Positions 31,839-42,180 of a stretch of 64,000 nucleotides of DNA are shown here, piece by piece (position 1 is the first letter of the stretch; every line of letters starts with the position of its first letter). Source of the stretch: Prorocentrum cordatum (Eukaryota; Sar; Dinophyceae; Prorocentrales; Prorocentraceae). The notes beneath the pieces were generated by a model. The model made no database searches and had not been told where the DNA came from. It saw only the letters and a list, made by a program, of their open reading frames with translations. Position numbers and translations under genes: made by a program. The stretch is from NCBI GenBank assembly GCA_963575745.1, contig CAUYUJ010002692.1:118501-182500 (forward strand). The letters are read 5' to 3'.

Positions 31839-32106
31839 GAGAGCCCTTTTGCATATGTCGAGCGCAGTCGGGTGGACGGGCAGCGTCGGTGAGTGGATCG
31901 AGTGGCAGTTCTGGGGAGTGCGAGAGGCTTTGAAGAGCAGCCGCTGGTCTCCGATGGGAGTCTTGCGGTATACCCCGTGTCTGGCTCTCGGTCGTGGTGA
32001 GCACCTCTGGATGTTCTGCTCTCCCGGCTGGGTCTGGAGTCTCGCAGGACATGGCAGGCTTCCACACGCCTGGCCCGAACCATGTGGCCGACCCCAGAGG
32101 CCCTGT
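31839..32106 (+). pseudogene. Exon-like or decayed coding segment broken by two in-frame TGA
   Basis: One frame reads ESPFAYVERSRVDGQRR, TGA, VDRVAVLGSARGFEEQPLV, SDGSLAVYPVSGSRSW, TGA, APLDVLLSRLGLESRRTW, and ends EAL-TGA at 32106. Both internal TGA codons sit inside donor-like strings (GTGAGT at 31889, GTGAGC at 31997). Either these are small exons with very short introns or this is a decayed copy of a gene. The first block follows a possible acceptor GTCAGCAG. No family is recognised. Confidence 0.3.
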
Positions 32107-32281
32107 GAAATTGCGCCGGCGTTGGCCATTCTTTCGGGAGGACGTCGGCCACGCGCAGGGGAGGGGGGGAAGGCGTCTCAGAAGGAGGCCGCTTCGCAGA
32201 GAGCGCGGGCCTTGCCTATAGATGTGAGGGTGACGCTTTCCAAGACCGGGGAGACGTAGTACTCGAGTAAGCCGCAACGCG

Positions 32282-32620
32282 GGTTTGCCGTCGTTTTCTG
32301 ACGAGCCCGGCCCTGGATTTGTACGGTCCAGTCTTCGGGGGAGCTTTGCTGCGGGAGCTCGCGTCGAGTTTCAGATGGGGTCTCGTCGTTTTCATGGTGG
32401 CCCCATCGGGCCAACCCGAGTCCCCCGTACAGTGCCGTTTTTAAACATGCGCCGCGTGCGGATCATGTATTACAAGTGCAGGGATTCAGTATCCAAAACA
32501 ACGATGAGGTCATGCATAAATTTATTCAGACATTAATCATGTATTAACAAACCATATGTTGAAAAATCATATGTATGAAAACCTGCCCTGTATGTACCCG
32601 AGTCTTACGTCTCCCCGATG
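32282..32620. repeat. L-family repeat interrupted by an M element
   Basis: GTTTGCCGTCGTTTTCTGAC, GGTCCAGTCTTCGGGGGAGC and CCAACCCGAGTCCCCCG, then the M element, then CCCGAGTCTTACGTCTCCCC. The uninterrupted copy is 61083-61250. Confidence 0.75.
32430..32590. mobile_element. M-family AT-rich TIR element flanked by TA (Tc1/mariner-like), copy 1
   Basis: 161 bp, TIR CAGTGCCGTTTT..AAAACCTGCCCTG, flanked by TA at 32428-32429 and 32591-32592. Much more AT-rich than its surroundings. TA target and CAGT termini are typical of Tc1/mariner-derived miniature elements. It lies inside an L-family repeat. No transposase. Confidence 0.82.
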
Positions 32621-33080
32621 AGAAGCAGCCTCCTCCCACGAAGCCTTCCTTCCCCCTTTTCCCTCCCCCCCACCGGCGCGCGCCGCCCAGGGAGGTTGGC
32701 GCTCCTGCCTGCGCACGCCGAGCCGCCGGCGCCTGCCGGGGAAGAGGGCCGCCCTCGTGCGGCCCTCCGCGGCGCTCTCCCCGCTGGCCTGCGCGGAGGG
32801 AAGCGAGGCTCACGGCGGCTCGGTCTTCGTCGGGGGCGAGGTACGACTCGAGGTGTTGCGCTATATGTTCGGCCTCCAAAGGGCCCCTGCCGGGCCCAGG
32901 GACCGTCAGAAAAGCTCAACCCCCAGTTTTGGGGCATGCAGGCAGCACCTGTCGCACCGATCTGGGGCATGCAAGCAGCGCCTGTCATTCCAGTCGTTGT
33001 CCTCCTCCTCTTCCTTTCTCCTTCTGACCGTCTTTGCGAGAGCTGCCTGAAGCAAAGCCTCGCCGACGCTTGGTGCCCAA

Positions 33081-33166
33081 ATGGTGTACAGCTTTGCTGC
33101 GATCGATGGACAACAAAAGATTTGGGATGAAGCAACCGTCCCGGGAAAGAGTCGAGACATCTGGGA
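33081..33166 (+). other. Exon-like frame interrupted by a TIR element
   Basis: The frame MVYSFAAIDGQQKIWDEATV followed by PGKSRDIW runs straight into the left target duplication of the TIR element at 33167-33392. After the element, the same codon register read from the second duplication gives IWGRRFKLIMMSGVWV and then TGA. The insertion may have split a coding sequence. Confidence 0.28.
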
Positions 33167-33392
33167 TCGGTAGCAAATCATGGGAGTCTGGTATACCCTT
33201 TGAATCCAATTCCTCGATTCGCGTCGACTCGCGCCTGAGAGTCGATGAGAAGTGCCGATGTAGCGTCGGCTAGCGTCGATTAGCGTCAATCTAGCGTCAA
33301 CTTAGCGTCGATTAGCGTCGACTAGCGTCGACTAGCGTCGATTCGTAAGAGCCGACAAGATAGTATGGGAGGCTTCCATGAATTGCCACCGA
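33167..33392. mobile_element. H-family TIR element, copy 2, 8-bp target duplication
   Basis: 226 bp from TCGGTAGCAAATCATGGG to GAATTGCCACCGA. The flanks ATCTGGGA (33159-33166) and ATCTGGGG (33393-33400) match at 7 of 8. The centre is the TAGCGTCGA-type minisatellite. It interrupts an exon-like frame. Confidence 0.82.
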
Positions 33393-33499
33393 ATCTGGGG
33401 TCGACGTTTTAAACTAATCATGATGTCGGGGGTCTGGGTCTGAGGCTGCGCGACCTGAGCAGGCGCAGGCTGGCGCGCGACCTGTCAGAGCGCCCTCGC

Positions 33500-33745
33500 C
33501 TCCTCCTCCTCCTCCTCCTCCTCCTCCTCCTCCGCCTCCTCCTCCTCCTCCTCCTCCTCCTCGCCCCCCCTCCCCTCCGCCTCCTCCTCCTCCTCCCTCC
33601 CCTCCGCCTCCGCCTCCTCCTCCTCCTCTGCCTCCTCCTTCTCTCCGCCTCCTCCTCCTCCTCCTCCTCCCTCCTCCTCTCTCCTCCCCTCCTCCTCCGC
33701 CTTCTCCTCCTCCTCCTCCTCCTCCTCCTCCTCCTCCGTTCTCAT
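33500..33745. repeat. CTC array
   Basis: CTC runs with CCCTCCGCCTC interruptions, followed by a C-run at 33758-33775. Confidence 0.95.
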
Positions 33746-33775
33746 CCTCCTTCTCTCCGCCCCCCCCCCCCCCCC

Positions 33776-34800
33776 ACACTCCCCGCAGGTGCTGTCAAGC
33801 TGCCTGGCCTGCGGAACCCGATGAGGGCATCGGACGTCCTGGGCACCAGCGCAACGTTCCGCCTCGGCACATCAGGGAAGCTTCGTCGCCTGTCCCCGCC
33901 GCTGCCCCCGCCGCCGCCGCCCATCCCTCCAGCGGCAAGCTGGAAGTCAGTCACCCTCGGGGCTCCCAGATATCTGCGCCTTGCGCCTCGTGGCCTGGGC
34001 CGAGGACACTCTATTCTCCAGGGGGGCCGCGCGAGAACACGAAGCCTGCCGCGCTTCGCACGCAGGGAAACGCGAAGGGGGGGGAGCTCTGTACCAGATG
34101 GCCAAGCAAGCTCGTGCACGATTGGGTTTCATGAGCTGGAGCACGCGGAGGATGGCGAGGCGGATGACGAGGGCGAGATCGTATGCATCGACATAAGCCG
34201 TGGCATGGCATTCCCCGCGGTGTTGGGGGAGCGTGCCCGGCGTGCGACGCTGCCCCCCGCCCCGAACTTCTGCTTGGCTTGTGCGCTTGCTGTCCAGGTG
34301 CAGTTTTCGTAGATATGATTTGCAACAGTGATGTTTACCTCCTTCTGCTTATCCTACTCCCCATCGCAACTGGAGGTGCGACATCGGACATCTGGGGCAA
34401 GCGCAGACATGACACAACCGTTGGCGCTCCCGCCTGATTTGCAACGTTTGAGCTCAGATTCCGCCGATTCGACTTCTCCCGACTCGGCTGCCGATTTCCG
34501 CCGATCCGATTCATTTCGACCGCCGATCCGGCTTATCGATTCGGTTCTGGGCTCTAGGGGGGGGGTCACCTCGTGAGGGAGGGGTGGGAAGAGGCGGCGG
34601 TGAGGGGTGCGCAGGCATACGAGGAGTACAGTCAACCCGCTTACCAGGAGATGCGCGGCAAAGATGCAAGGGCTCTCGAAGGCCACGCCGACACCTTTCG
34701 AGCGGGGCGCGGCCAGCGAAAGTTGCCGAGGGTGGGCCGAAGGGGAAGGATGCTTCGGATGCAAGTCCGGGGAGGTCAAATTCTGATGTTGCCCTGGTCC
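33776..34800. other. No gene firmly recognised
   Basis: A 163-codon plus-strand frame (33821-34312) contains FHELEHAEDGEADDEGEIVC but is otherwise Pro/Arg-rich. 34440-34550 has repeated GATTCCGCCGATTC-like boxes. Confidence 0.4.
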
Positions 34801-34805
34801 GAAGT

Positions 34806-34905
34806 CCGGCTGAATCCGGCATATAATCCAGCTTAACCCCGCTTAATCCGGCTTAATCCCGCTTAATCCCATTTAATCCCGCTTAATCCCGCTGAATCCG
34901 AGGCC
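34806..34905. repeat. 10-bp minisatellite (GCTTAATCCC)
   Basis: About ten degenerate copies of GCTTAATCCC with GCTGAATCCG variants. It has TAA stops in several frames, hence no open frame. Confidence 0.85.
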
Positions 34906-35204
34906 CATTCCGGCGTAACAGCTCCCAAATGGGGCTTAAGCTTCCTCAGTCTTTCCGACGAAAACCTCCCAGCAGTTGCCTCTTAAGGATGCACGGGTAA
35001 CCTTGGGACGTCGTTCATCCTTACATTGCGGGTTGATTGCAACATGCCCTCAGGAAGGGAACCGCTGCCCCTCGTCCTGGCCGTTCCTCCCTGCCGCCCA
35101 GCCTCCCCATCCACCATTCTCCTCCGTATCCATCTCCTCGTTTCTCCACTTCCTCTTCCGCCTCCGCCTCCTCCCGCTGCGCGTCCGCGCCCGGCGAGGC
35201 AGTA

Positions 35205-35664
35205 GCACCATCATCATCACCATCACACTCACCACCATAATACCACCACCACCATCACCAGTACCATCAATATTATCATCATCATCATCAGATTAGCATT
35301 ATCGTCATCAGTATCACCATCAACATTATCATCATCAGTATCATCATCATCCTTGTCTTCCTCCTCGTCAGCATCACCATCATCACGATGATCATCATAC
35401 TCATCATGATCACCACATCCATCACCATCACCATCTTGATCATCGAAGTCATCATCATCCTCATCATCATCATCATCAACAATTCAATAATCATCATAAT
35501 CATCATCACACTCACCATCTGCTTTATTGTCTTCACCATCACCATCAAACCAGCATTACCAGCATCATTATCAGCATCATCATCCTCAAAAGCATCATCA
35601 TCTTCTTCATCATCATCATCGTCATTATCATCATAACCGTCATTCGCATCACCGTTTCCACCGC

Positions 35665-35737
<73 letters not shown>

Positions 35738-35812
35738 GTCATCGTCATCTTCATCACCATCATGACCATGATCATCTTCATCATCATCATCACCACCCTC
35801 ATCATATTCACC

Positions 35813-35843
<31 letters not shown>

Positions 35844-35970
35844 CCATCATCATCATCATGACCACCATAATCCGCATCATCAGCATCATCATCACCATCG
35901 TCATCGTCATCGTCATCATCATCACCATCATCATCACGATCACCATCATCACCCACCATCACCATCACCA
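35205..35970. repeat. ATC array
   Basis: ATC/CAT with a pure CAT run at about 35663-35735. Read in frames as poly-His, poly-Ile or poly-Asp. Confidence 0.95.
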
Positions 35971-35975
35971 CGCTA

Positions 35976-36161
35976 TCATTCTTCGACGGCTTCGACCGCA
36001 CCTGCGAGCTCGCCACCGGGCCGCACAGCATCCGTTTTTCTGCGCAGTCGCCCGCCCGGCCGGCCGCAGCCTCGACGGCGGAGCCGCTGTGCGGGCAGAC
36101 CCTTCAGGGATCGCGCGCCCTCCTCGGCGGCGTGCTCCTCTTCCCGCCTGTCTGTATGTAG
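35976..36161 (+). CDS. Candidate terminal exon after an ATC array
   Basis: Directly after the long ATC array the frame reads SFFDGFDRTCELATGPHSIR then FSAQSPARPAAASTAEPLCG and ends TAG at 36159. It may be a last coding exon whose upstream intron contains the array. No similarity is recognised. Confidence 0.27.
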   Translation, partial: SFFDGFDRTCELATGPHSIRFSAQSPARPAAASTAEPLCGQTLQGSRALLGGVLLFPPVCM

Positions 36162-36319
36162 CTCTCTCTGTCCTTCCATTTTTCCACACGTGCGAATCAT
36201 CTTCCACTACGCCCGGTTGCCGGGACTGCGTGTCCCATACGCCTACCCTCTTAGAGGACCGCCCCATAGGGGCTGGAATGTGGGTCGCATCGCATCGCAT
36301 CGCATCCTCGGCGGCGAGC

Positions 36320-36500
36320 CCGGGGGGCGGTGAGAAGGTGCGGGCCTTCTCAGAAGGCTCTGTGAAGTCCCCTCGGCCTAAATGAGAAGTGTTCGAAGCG
36401 CTCCCCCCGAGGACACAGAGCACCTTTCAGAAAGCCAAGAAGGCCCTTTGAGCAGTGTCGCCGCCTCCTCAGAAGGCCTTCTCTTCCCATTTCCCCCCCC
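36320..36500. mobile_element. E-family repeat (AGAAGGC-rich), diverged copy
   Basis: GGCGGTGAGAAGGTGCGGGC and CTTCTCAGAAGGCTCTGTG lead into a right part CCTCCTCAGAAGGCCTTCTC. It resembles 47893-48070 at the left end. Confidence 0.5.
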
Positions 36501-36779
36501 CCTCTCTACTCGCCGCCAGCCTCCCTCCCCCCCCCCCCGAGGGGGGGGCGGGGAGGGGGAGGGGGGGGCCGCTGGGACCTCCGGGGGCCTCCCAGGGACG
36601 GGCGGCCGCGCGAGAGCGGCCGCGTCTTCCCCCAGAGCGCCTCCGTGCCTCGCGGGGTCCGGCGGACTGACCGGAGGCAGGGTGACGGAGCACAGGCTGC
36701 CCCGTGTCTCGCCGTCCCGCAGCAGGAGGAGAAGCGGGAGGAAGAGCAGGAGAAGGAGTGGGCGCAGGGGGGTGGGGGA

Positions 36780-36953
36780 GACTCGGGGGCGGACAGACCT
36801 CCTACCCCGACGCGTCGATTCCAGAATTGGCCGTTTGCGGTTCGCGAGAGGGCGGCGCGGCCGTCATTTTTGCGGGTCCAGGTCCGTCGGTTTCGGTCCC
36901 GGGCCGTTTTCACTAAGGGGAGGTTTACTAAAGGGAGGTTGGTCCACCGCCGA
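36780..36953. mobile_element. P-family repeat, copy 2
   Basis: Same unit as 931-1104 in the same orientation. End motifs GGCGGACAGACCTCCTACC and GGGAGGTTGGTCCACCGCC suggest a short TIR. The neighbourhood differs, so this is a dispersed repeat and not a segmental duplication. Confidence 0.7.
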
Positions 36954-37154
36954 GAGAAGGAACAGGAGCAGGCATGGGCAGAGGGTGAGGAAGAGAAGGA
37001 GGAGGAGGAAGATAATGCGGAAAGGGGTGCAATGAGGCGGAGAAGCTGAAGTGAGATGAGGCGGTGTCCATTCATGAGAAGGGCGAGCACAATGAGAAGG
37101 AGATGGGGAGGAGGAGGGGAAGGAGGAGGAGGAGGGCGAGGAGGGCGAGGAGGG

Positions 37155-37202
37155 CTCCTCCTCCTCCTCCTCCTCCTCCTCCTCCTCCTCCTCCTCCTCC
37201 AT
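37155..37202. repeat. CTC run opposite a GAG stretch
   Basis: GGAGGAGG..GGCGAGGAGGGC (37090-37154) turns directly into CTCCTCC, making an inverted junction of GAG and CTC runs. Confidence 0.9.
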
Positions 37203-37314
37203 ACCGTCTCCTTATAGATAACTCTTCCCTGTCGCACCCCCAGGCCAGTTTTTAGGGCGGGCAGGGCGTTTCGTCTGAGACTTCCTCACAATTTCTGATT
37301 ACGAAGCTTACGAA

Positions 37315-38070
37315 GTGACAACAGCTTCACAGATGGAGGGCGGGTGGTTTTCGAAATGTAGCTCTCGCCTTAGCGCCGCGCACATTCGCTGTAAACATTT
37401 GCAAGAGTTTCACGGATTGAGGGCGGGTCGTTTTCAAAATGTGGCTCTCGCCTTAGCGCCGAGCACACATGTTGCAACAAATTGGCAACAGCTTCACAGA
37501 TGGAGGGCGGGTGGTTTTCGAAATGTAGCTCTCGCCTTAGTGCCGCGCACATTCGCTGTAAACATTTGCAAGAGTTTCACGGATTGAGGGCGGGTCGTGT
37601 TCAAGATGTGGCTCTCACCTTAGCGCCGCGCACATTTGTTTCAAACATTTGCAAGCGTTTCACGGATTGAGGGTGGCTCCTTTTCAAACTTCTGTTCTCG
37701 CTTTATCGCCGCGCACATTCGTTTTAAACATTTGCAAGAGCTTCACGGATTTTTCAGAATGTGGCTCTCGCCGTAGCGCCGCGCACATTTGTTGCAACAA
37801 CTTGACAACAGCTTCACAGATGGAGGGCGGGTGGTTTTCGAAATGTATCCCTCGCCTTAGCGCCGCGCACACTCGCTGTAATCATTTGCAAGAGCTTCAC
37901 GGATTGAGGGCGGGTCGTTGTCAAAATGCGGCTCTCACTTCAGCGCCGCGCACATTTGTTTCAAACATTTGCAAGAGCTTCACGGACTGAGGGTGGTTCC
38001 TTTTCAAAATGTGGTTTTCGCCTTAGCGCCGCGCACATTCGTTTTCAAATGTTGCAAGAGTTTCACGGGC
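37315..38070. repeat. 82-bp tandem array, about nine units
   Basis: The unit contains GAGGGCGGGTCGTTTTCAAA ATGTGGCTCTCGCC, TTAGCGCCGCGCACATT and TTGCAAGAG. Two variants alternate (GATGGAGGGCGGGTGG and GATTGAGGGCGGGTCG), giving a partial 164-bp higher-order unit. Not a recognised satellite. Confidence 0.9.
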
Positions 38071-38097
38071 TCCCAGGGTCAACGTACCAGAAATAAT

Positions 38098-38331
38098 ATG
38101 CTGGAAAGATTCAGGATTATGCAGGTGCAACAGTTCTGTGGATTCGCGGTGTGGAAGTCCCAAAGATGGCACTCGGGAGCGATTCCGGATCGTCAAGACG
38201 CAGCAGTCAGGTTGATACGTGGCGTTGAAATCCCGAGAACAATTTTTGGCATGCTTCAGGATCTTCAAGCGGTGTTGTCTTCCAACGAGGCAGCTCCCTC
38301 AATGGAAATAAACCGTTGTGGGGGCCTATGA
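38098..38331 (+). CDS. Small open frame with coding-like composition, unidentified
   Basis: After an 82-bp tandem array the sequence becomes non-repetitive. A 77-codon frame from ATG 38098 reads MLERFRIMQVQQFCGFAVWK, then IPDRQDAAVRLIRGVEIPRT, then FGMLQDLQAVLSSNEAAPSM, ending TGA. The mixed amino-acid content contrasts with the low-complexity frames around it. It could be a terminal exon or chance. No family is recognised. Confidence 0.3.
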   Translation: MLERFRIMQVQQFCGFAVWKSQRWHSGAIPDRQDAAVRLIRGVEIPRTIFGMLQDLQAVLSSNEAAPSMEINRCGGL

Positions 38332-38397
38332 AGAGGAAGCTTGGAGGAAGGGTTAACTCCACCATCGTTGATGGCTCTTGGTTTTGCACTGGTCCTT

Positions 38398-38715
38398 CTC
38401 CTCCTCCTCCTCCTCCTCCTCCTCGTCCTTCTCTCCTCCTCCTCCTCCTCCTCCTCCCCCTCCCCCTCCTCCTCTCCTCCTTCTCCTCCTCTCCTCCTCC
38501 TCCTCCTCCTCCTCTCCTCCTCGTCCTCTCCTCCTCTCCTCCTCCTCCTCTCCTCCTCCTCCTCCTCCGCCTCTCCTCCTCCTCCTCCTCTCCTCCTCCT
38601 CCTCCCCCTCCCCCCTCCCCTCCTCCTCCTCCTCCTCCTCCTCCTCCTCCTCCTCCTCCTCCTCCTCCTCCTCCTCCTCCTCCTCCTCCTCCTCCTCCTC
38701 CTCCTCCCCCTGCTT
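38398..38715. repeat. CTC array
   Basis: 318 bp of CTC with TCTCCTCCTC and CCCCTCCC interruptions. The last 90 bp are nearly pure. Confidence 0.95.
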
Positions 38716-39080
38716 GCTTCTCTGCGCCTTGCACCGCGGCTCGGCCAAGATCTGGCGACGGGTCCTCGCCCCTGCACGGCACCCTGCCCAGGGGCCCCCC
38801 GGCCCGGCCTCCGGGGGGGCCCTCGTGGGCGCCGCCGCTCGGCCGGTGGGGGCTGAGCTGCGTCTCGGCGCCCACGTGCGGTGGAGGCCCACGCTAAGAC
38901 ACGTCCCGCTCGCCTCCCGAGTGCCCCGGGCTTCTCGTGCTTCGATGGCTCCGCGATGGAAAAAGCGTGACGTTCCCACACCAAGCATCCATGGGCGTCC
39001 TGGGGTCTCAGGGCCTGGGTTTCTGGTGGAAGGTCTGTTGTGGACTGGCATCCGCTGTAGGCCACGCGAGTCGCACGGAG

Positions 39081-39125
39081 TTCAGTCGGGCACGTCCCTC
39101 CACAGGAGGAAGATCCAGAAATAAT
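39081..39125. mobile_element. A-family left end fragment
   Basis: TTCAGTCGGGCACGTCCCTC followed by CACAGGAGGAAGATCCAG. No matching right end follows. Confidence 0.5.
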
Positions 39126-39274
39126 CAATTATCCCGGCAAAGCAACCTAACAGCGATGTGTAGGAGCATATCTGGAAGCATTCCCCTTAAGATTCAGATG
39201 AGAATCCAGTTGTAGAATTCTGCTGTTCTCGCAGTCGTAGTCGCGTTCGCGATGAAAGTCGCAGTGGCAACGGC

Positions 39275-39955
39275 AGTCGCAGTCACAGCCTCAGCCTCAG
39301 CCTGCCTCAGCCTCAGCCTCAGCCTGCCTCAGCCTCAGCCTCAGCCTCAGCCTGCTTCAGCCTCAGCATCAGTCTGGCTTCGGCCTCAGCCTCAGCCTGC
39401 CTCAGCCTCAGCCTGCATCAGCCTCAGCCTCAGCCTCAGCCTGCCTCAGCATCAGCCTGCCTCAGCCTCAGTCTCAGCCTGCCTCAGCCTCAGCCTCAGC
39501 CTGCTTCAGCCTCAGCCTCAGTCTGCCTTCAGCCTCGGCCTCAGCCTCAGCCCTCAGCCTCAGCCTCAGGCCTCAGCCTCAGCTGCCTCAGCCTCAGCCT
39601 GCATCAGCCTCAGCCTCAGCCTCAGCCTGCCTCAGCATCAGCCTGCCAGCTCAGCCTGCCTCAGCCTCAGCCTCAGCCTCAGCCTCAGCCTCAGAGCCTC
39701 AGCCTGCATCAGCCTGCAGCCTCAGGCCTCAGCCTGCAGGCCTCAGCCTCAGCCTCAGCCTCAGCCTCCTCAGCCTCAGCCTTCAGCCTCAGCCTCAGTC
39801 CCTTCAGCCTCGGCCTCAGCCTCAGCCTCAGCCTGCAGCCTCAGCCTCAGCCTCAGCCTGCCTCAGCCTCAGCCTCAGCCTGCCTCAGCCTCAGCCTCAG
39901 CCTGCAGCCTCAGCCCTCAGCCTCAGCCTGCAGCCTCAGCCTGCCTCAGCATTCA
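39275..39955. repeat. CTCAGC hexamer array
   Basis: About 680 bp of CAGCCT/CTCAGC repeats interrupted at intervals by TGCCTCAGC and TGCATCAGC. The frame is open because the unit is a codon multiple. It would encode low-complexity Ser/Ala/Gln/Pro and is not taken as a gene. Confidence 0.92.
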
Positions 39956-40320
39956 AAATGTGGCCCGGGAATGGAGTTCTGGGAACTCGAAGAACACGAA
40001 GTGGCCTACAGTTGGCTCCGGGCATTCAAAATCATGCCCAGGAATGGAGTTCTGGGAACTCGAAGACCACGAAGTGGCCTACAGTTGGCTCGGGGAATCC
40101 AAAATGTAGCCCGGGAATGAAGTTCTGGGAGCTCGAAGAGCACGAAGTGGCCTACTGTTGGCTCCGGGCACTCAAAATGTGGCCCGGGAATGGAGTTCTG
40201 GAAACTCGAAGAGCTCTTCGAGTTCCCAGAACTGGCCTACAGTTGGCTCCGGGCATTCAGAATGTGGCCCGGGAATGGAGTTCTGGGACCTCGAAGACCA
40301 CGAAGTGTGCAACTGTTTGC
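39950..40320. repeat. 73-bp tandem array with internal palindrome
   Basis: Five units containing GGGAATGGAGTTCTGGGAAC, TCGAAGAACACGAAGTGGCC and TACAGTTGGCTCCGGGCA. One unit holds the palindrome GAACTCGAAGAGCTCTTCGA-type sequence at about 40199-40227, which lengthens that unit. Confidence 0.88.
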
Positions 40321-40432
40321 TTAAAACGACTTCCGCGGTTTCTCCCCGGCACCCGCCCAGACCCCCCTGGGGAGTCAAGATGCTCTCTTTTGACACTATT
40401 AGAAACTTATCAGTCTTCGCTGTTAGGTAAAA

Positions 40433-40539
40433 AACAGTCTGGGACGATTTGCCGAATATGTTTGACTCAGTTTGCGTTGTTGTTGGCTATGTTTTAGCTT
40501 TCGTCCAAAATCCGCATGTAGAAGGACATGCCCGACCTG
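40433..40539. mobile_element. A-family right half
   Basis: Has the GGGACGATTTG box and ends AGGACATGCCCGACCT. The left TIR is absent; a 73-bp tandem array lies upstream. Confidence 0.55.
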
Positions 40540-41542
40540 AGCATAGGTACTCGTGGCCTGGCTGACCGCGGGCCGGCAGCAGTCCCCTTGGGGACTCTGT
40601 TCCTCGGAAGACCACCGCGCACGAGCGGCCCGCCCCGGTCTCTCAGCCGACCTCTCTCCTCAGACAGGAGGACGCCCGCTGTCCACCTGCACAGGTCAGG
40701 GCTCGACTACAACAGTGATTCACACGAAGAGCTATTCCTGCGCATATAAACCTACAAACAATGACTCGAACTCTCGCACACGATACGTATGTTCCGTAGC
40801 TTCGACAACTCAACTCTCCTCATCCTCCCTCGTCCCCACTTCGCTCTCCTCTCGCTTCCGCACCTTCCCGTCCCCCCGTTCCCCTTCCCTCCTCGATCTC
40901 TTGCGGACCTCCCGCCCGCTTCTCGCGTTCGCCGGCTTGCGGCTACGCCCTCGGGCCAACCTGCACCCCGTGACTCTCTGGGCGCTCGCTCAGCCTCTCG
41001 TGACCCCGACCTCCTCGGCCTTCGAAGCTCCTCCTCCTTTCTCCCGTACGTGGACATTGCATTCGAACCCTGTGGCCCAAGACGCCCCCCCCCCCAGACC
41101 CCCCGAAATGAATGTTGATGGCGTGGCGACGGGAGGGGCGTGAGTGGGCAGAAATACTCGAACCCCAAAGAACACGCCCTTCCTGAGATCCACACTGAGG
41201 TCGGGGGCGCGGGGGTGCTTTAGAATCTCCCTCGAATGTGTAAGGCCTCGAATCTATATTGTCCATCTGCTGTCCCCCCCTCCTGCTGCTGACCCCCTGC
41301 CTCGGCGCCCTGCTGCCGCGCTCGCCCCGAGGGAGTGCTGCCTCCCTCCGTGCCCGCCTGCGCGGGCGCTGCCCCTCCGGGGAGGCCCGACACGCCGCGC
41401 GCGCCCCTGTAGCCCTCCGTGTGGCCGGGCGCGCGCGCGGCGCCCTTGCGGAGCCGCCGTGCCTGCCTGCGGGTGCCGGCGTGCTGCTCCTGCGGCGCCC
41501 GCGCGGGCTCCGGGGGCGACGCCTCGCCCCTGTGTGCACGAA
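40540..41542. other. No gene recognised
   Basis: Unique sequence with CT-rich parts. Frames on both strands are long because of base composition. No domain seen. Confidence 0.5.
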
Positions 41543-41735
41543 CGAAATGGGCACGGAAAGAATGGGTACAATGCCAAACAGCAGTTCCTGTTCATTTTGA
41601 ACAGGACTCGCTGTCCGCGCCGCCGCGGCCTGTGTCCATTTGAGATAGAAGCCCGCCTGCCCAACAGCGGCCGCTGATGGTTTGGGACAACATTTGTTGT
41701 TGGGCATTGTACCCATTCTTTCCGTACCCATTTCG
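41543..41735. mobile_element. N-family TIR element, copy 2, uninterrupted
   Basis: 193 bp. CGAAATGGGCACGGAAAGAA..GGGTACAATGCC pairs with GGCATTGTACCC..CTTTCCGTACCCATTTCG (about 33-bp TIR). Its right arm has ATTGTACCC where copy 1 has the duplicated ATCGTACCC. Confidence 0.88.
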
Positions 41736-42126
41736 GGCGTCCAAACCCTGGGATGCCGCACAGCTCGGGGGCGGCAAAGAGGAGGGTGATGACTCTAGGG
41801 GGGGGTGGATATCCTGGCGGGGGCCATGGTATTTCCCCAGGTTTCATGGCGCCTCTTCTCATTTCATGACGTCCCTGGCCCCCCCGCTGGGCCGCGCACA
41901 TGCCGCCGGTCATGATTTGCACCCCCCCCCTCTTGGACACCCCCCTCTTGGCCGCTCCAGAATGCCGCACAGCTGGCTGCCCGATTTGGGGCTTCGGGGG
42001 TCTCCGAGGTGAGGTCTCGTTGGGGCGGTGCCTGCTGCTTTTTCTGCCTCTGCACGGTGGCGGCCTCGTGCCCGTCATCACCGGTGCAGCAGGGTGAGCT
42101 CGGCCTCGCTCGGACGTGGGCGCGCT

Positions 42127-42127
42127 G

Positions 42128-42180
<53 letters not shown>
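42127..42180. repeat. CTG array
   Basis: About 17 uninterrupted CTG triplets (CAG on the other strand). The only CTG tract seen. Confidence 0.95.

Noticed and set aside
37315-38070. 82-bp array as a CRISPR array or as a protein repeat
   Set aside because: Units are contiguous without spacers, and 82 bp is not a codon multiple; it behaves like a minisatellite.
39252-40109. 285-codon Ser/Ala/Pro/Gln frame across the CTCAGC array
   Set aside because: Hexamer repeat read as codons; it becomes non-repetitive only in the adjacent 73-bp array.
40943-41761. 272-codon minus-strand frame
   Set aside because: Its C-terminal portion and a similar peptide (MGTERMGT) come from the N-family TIRs; no domain is recognised.
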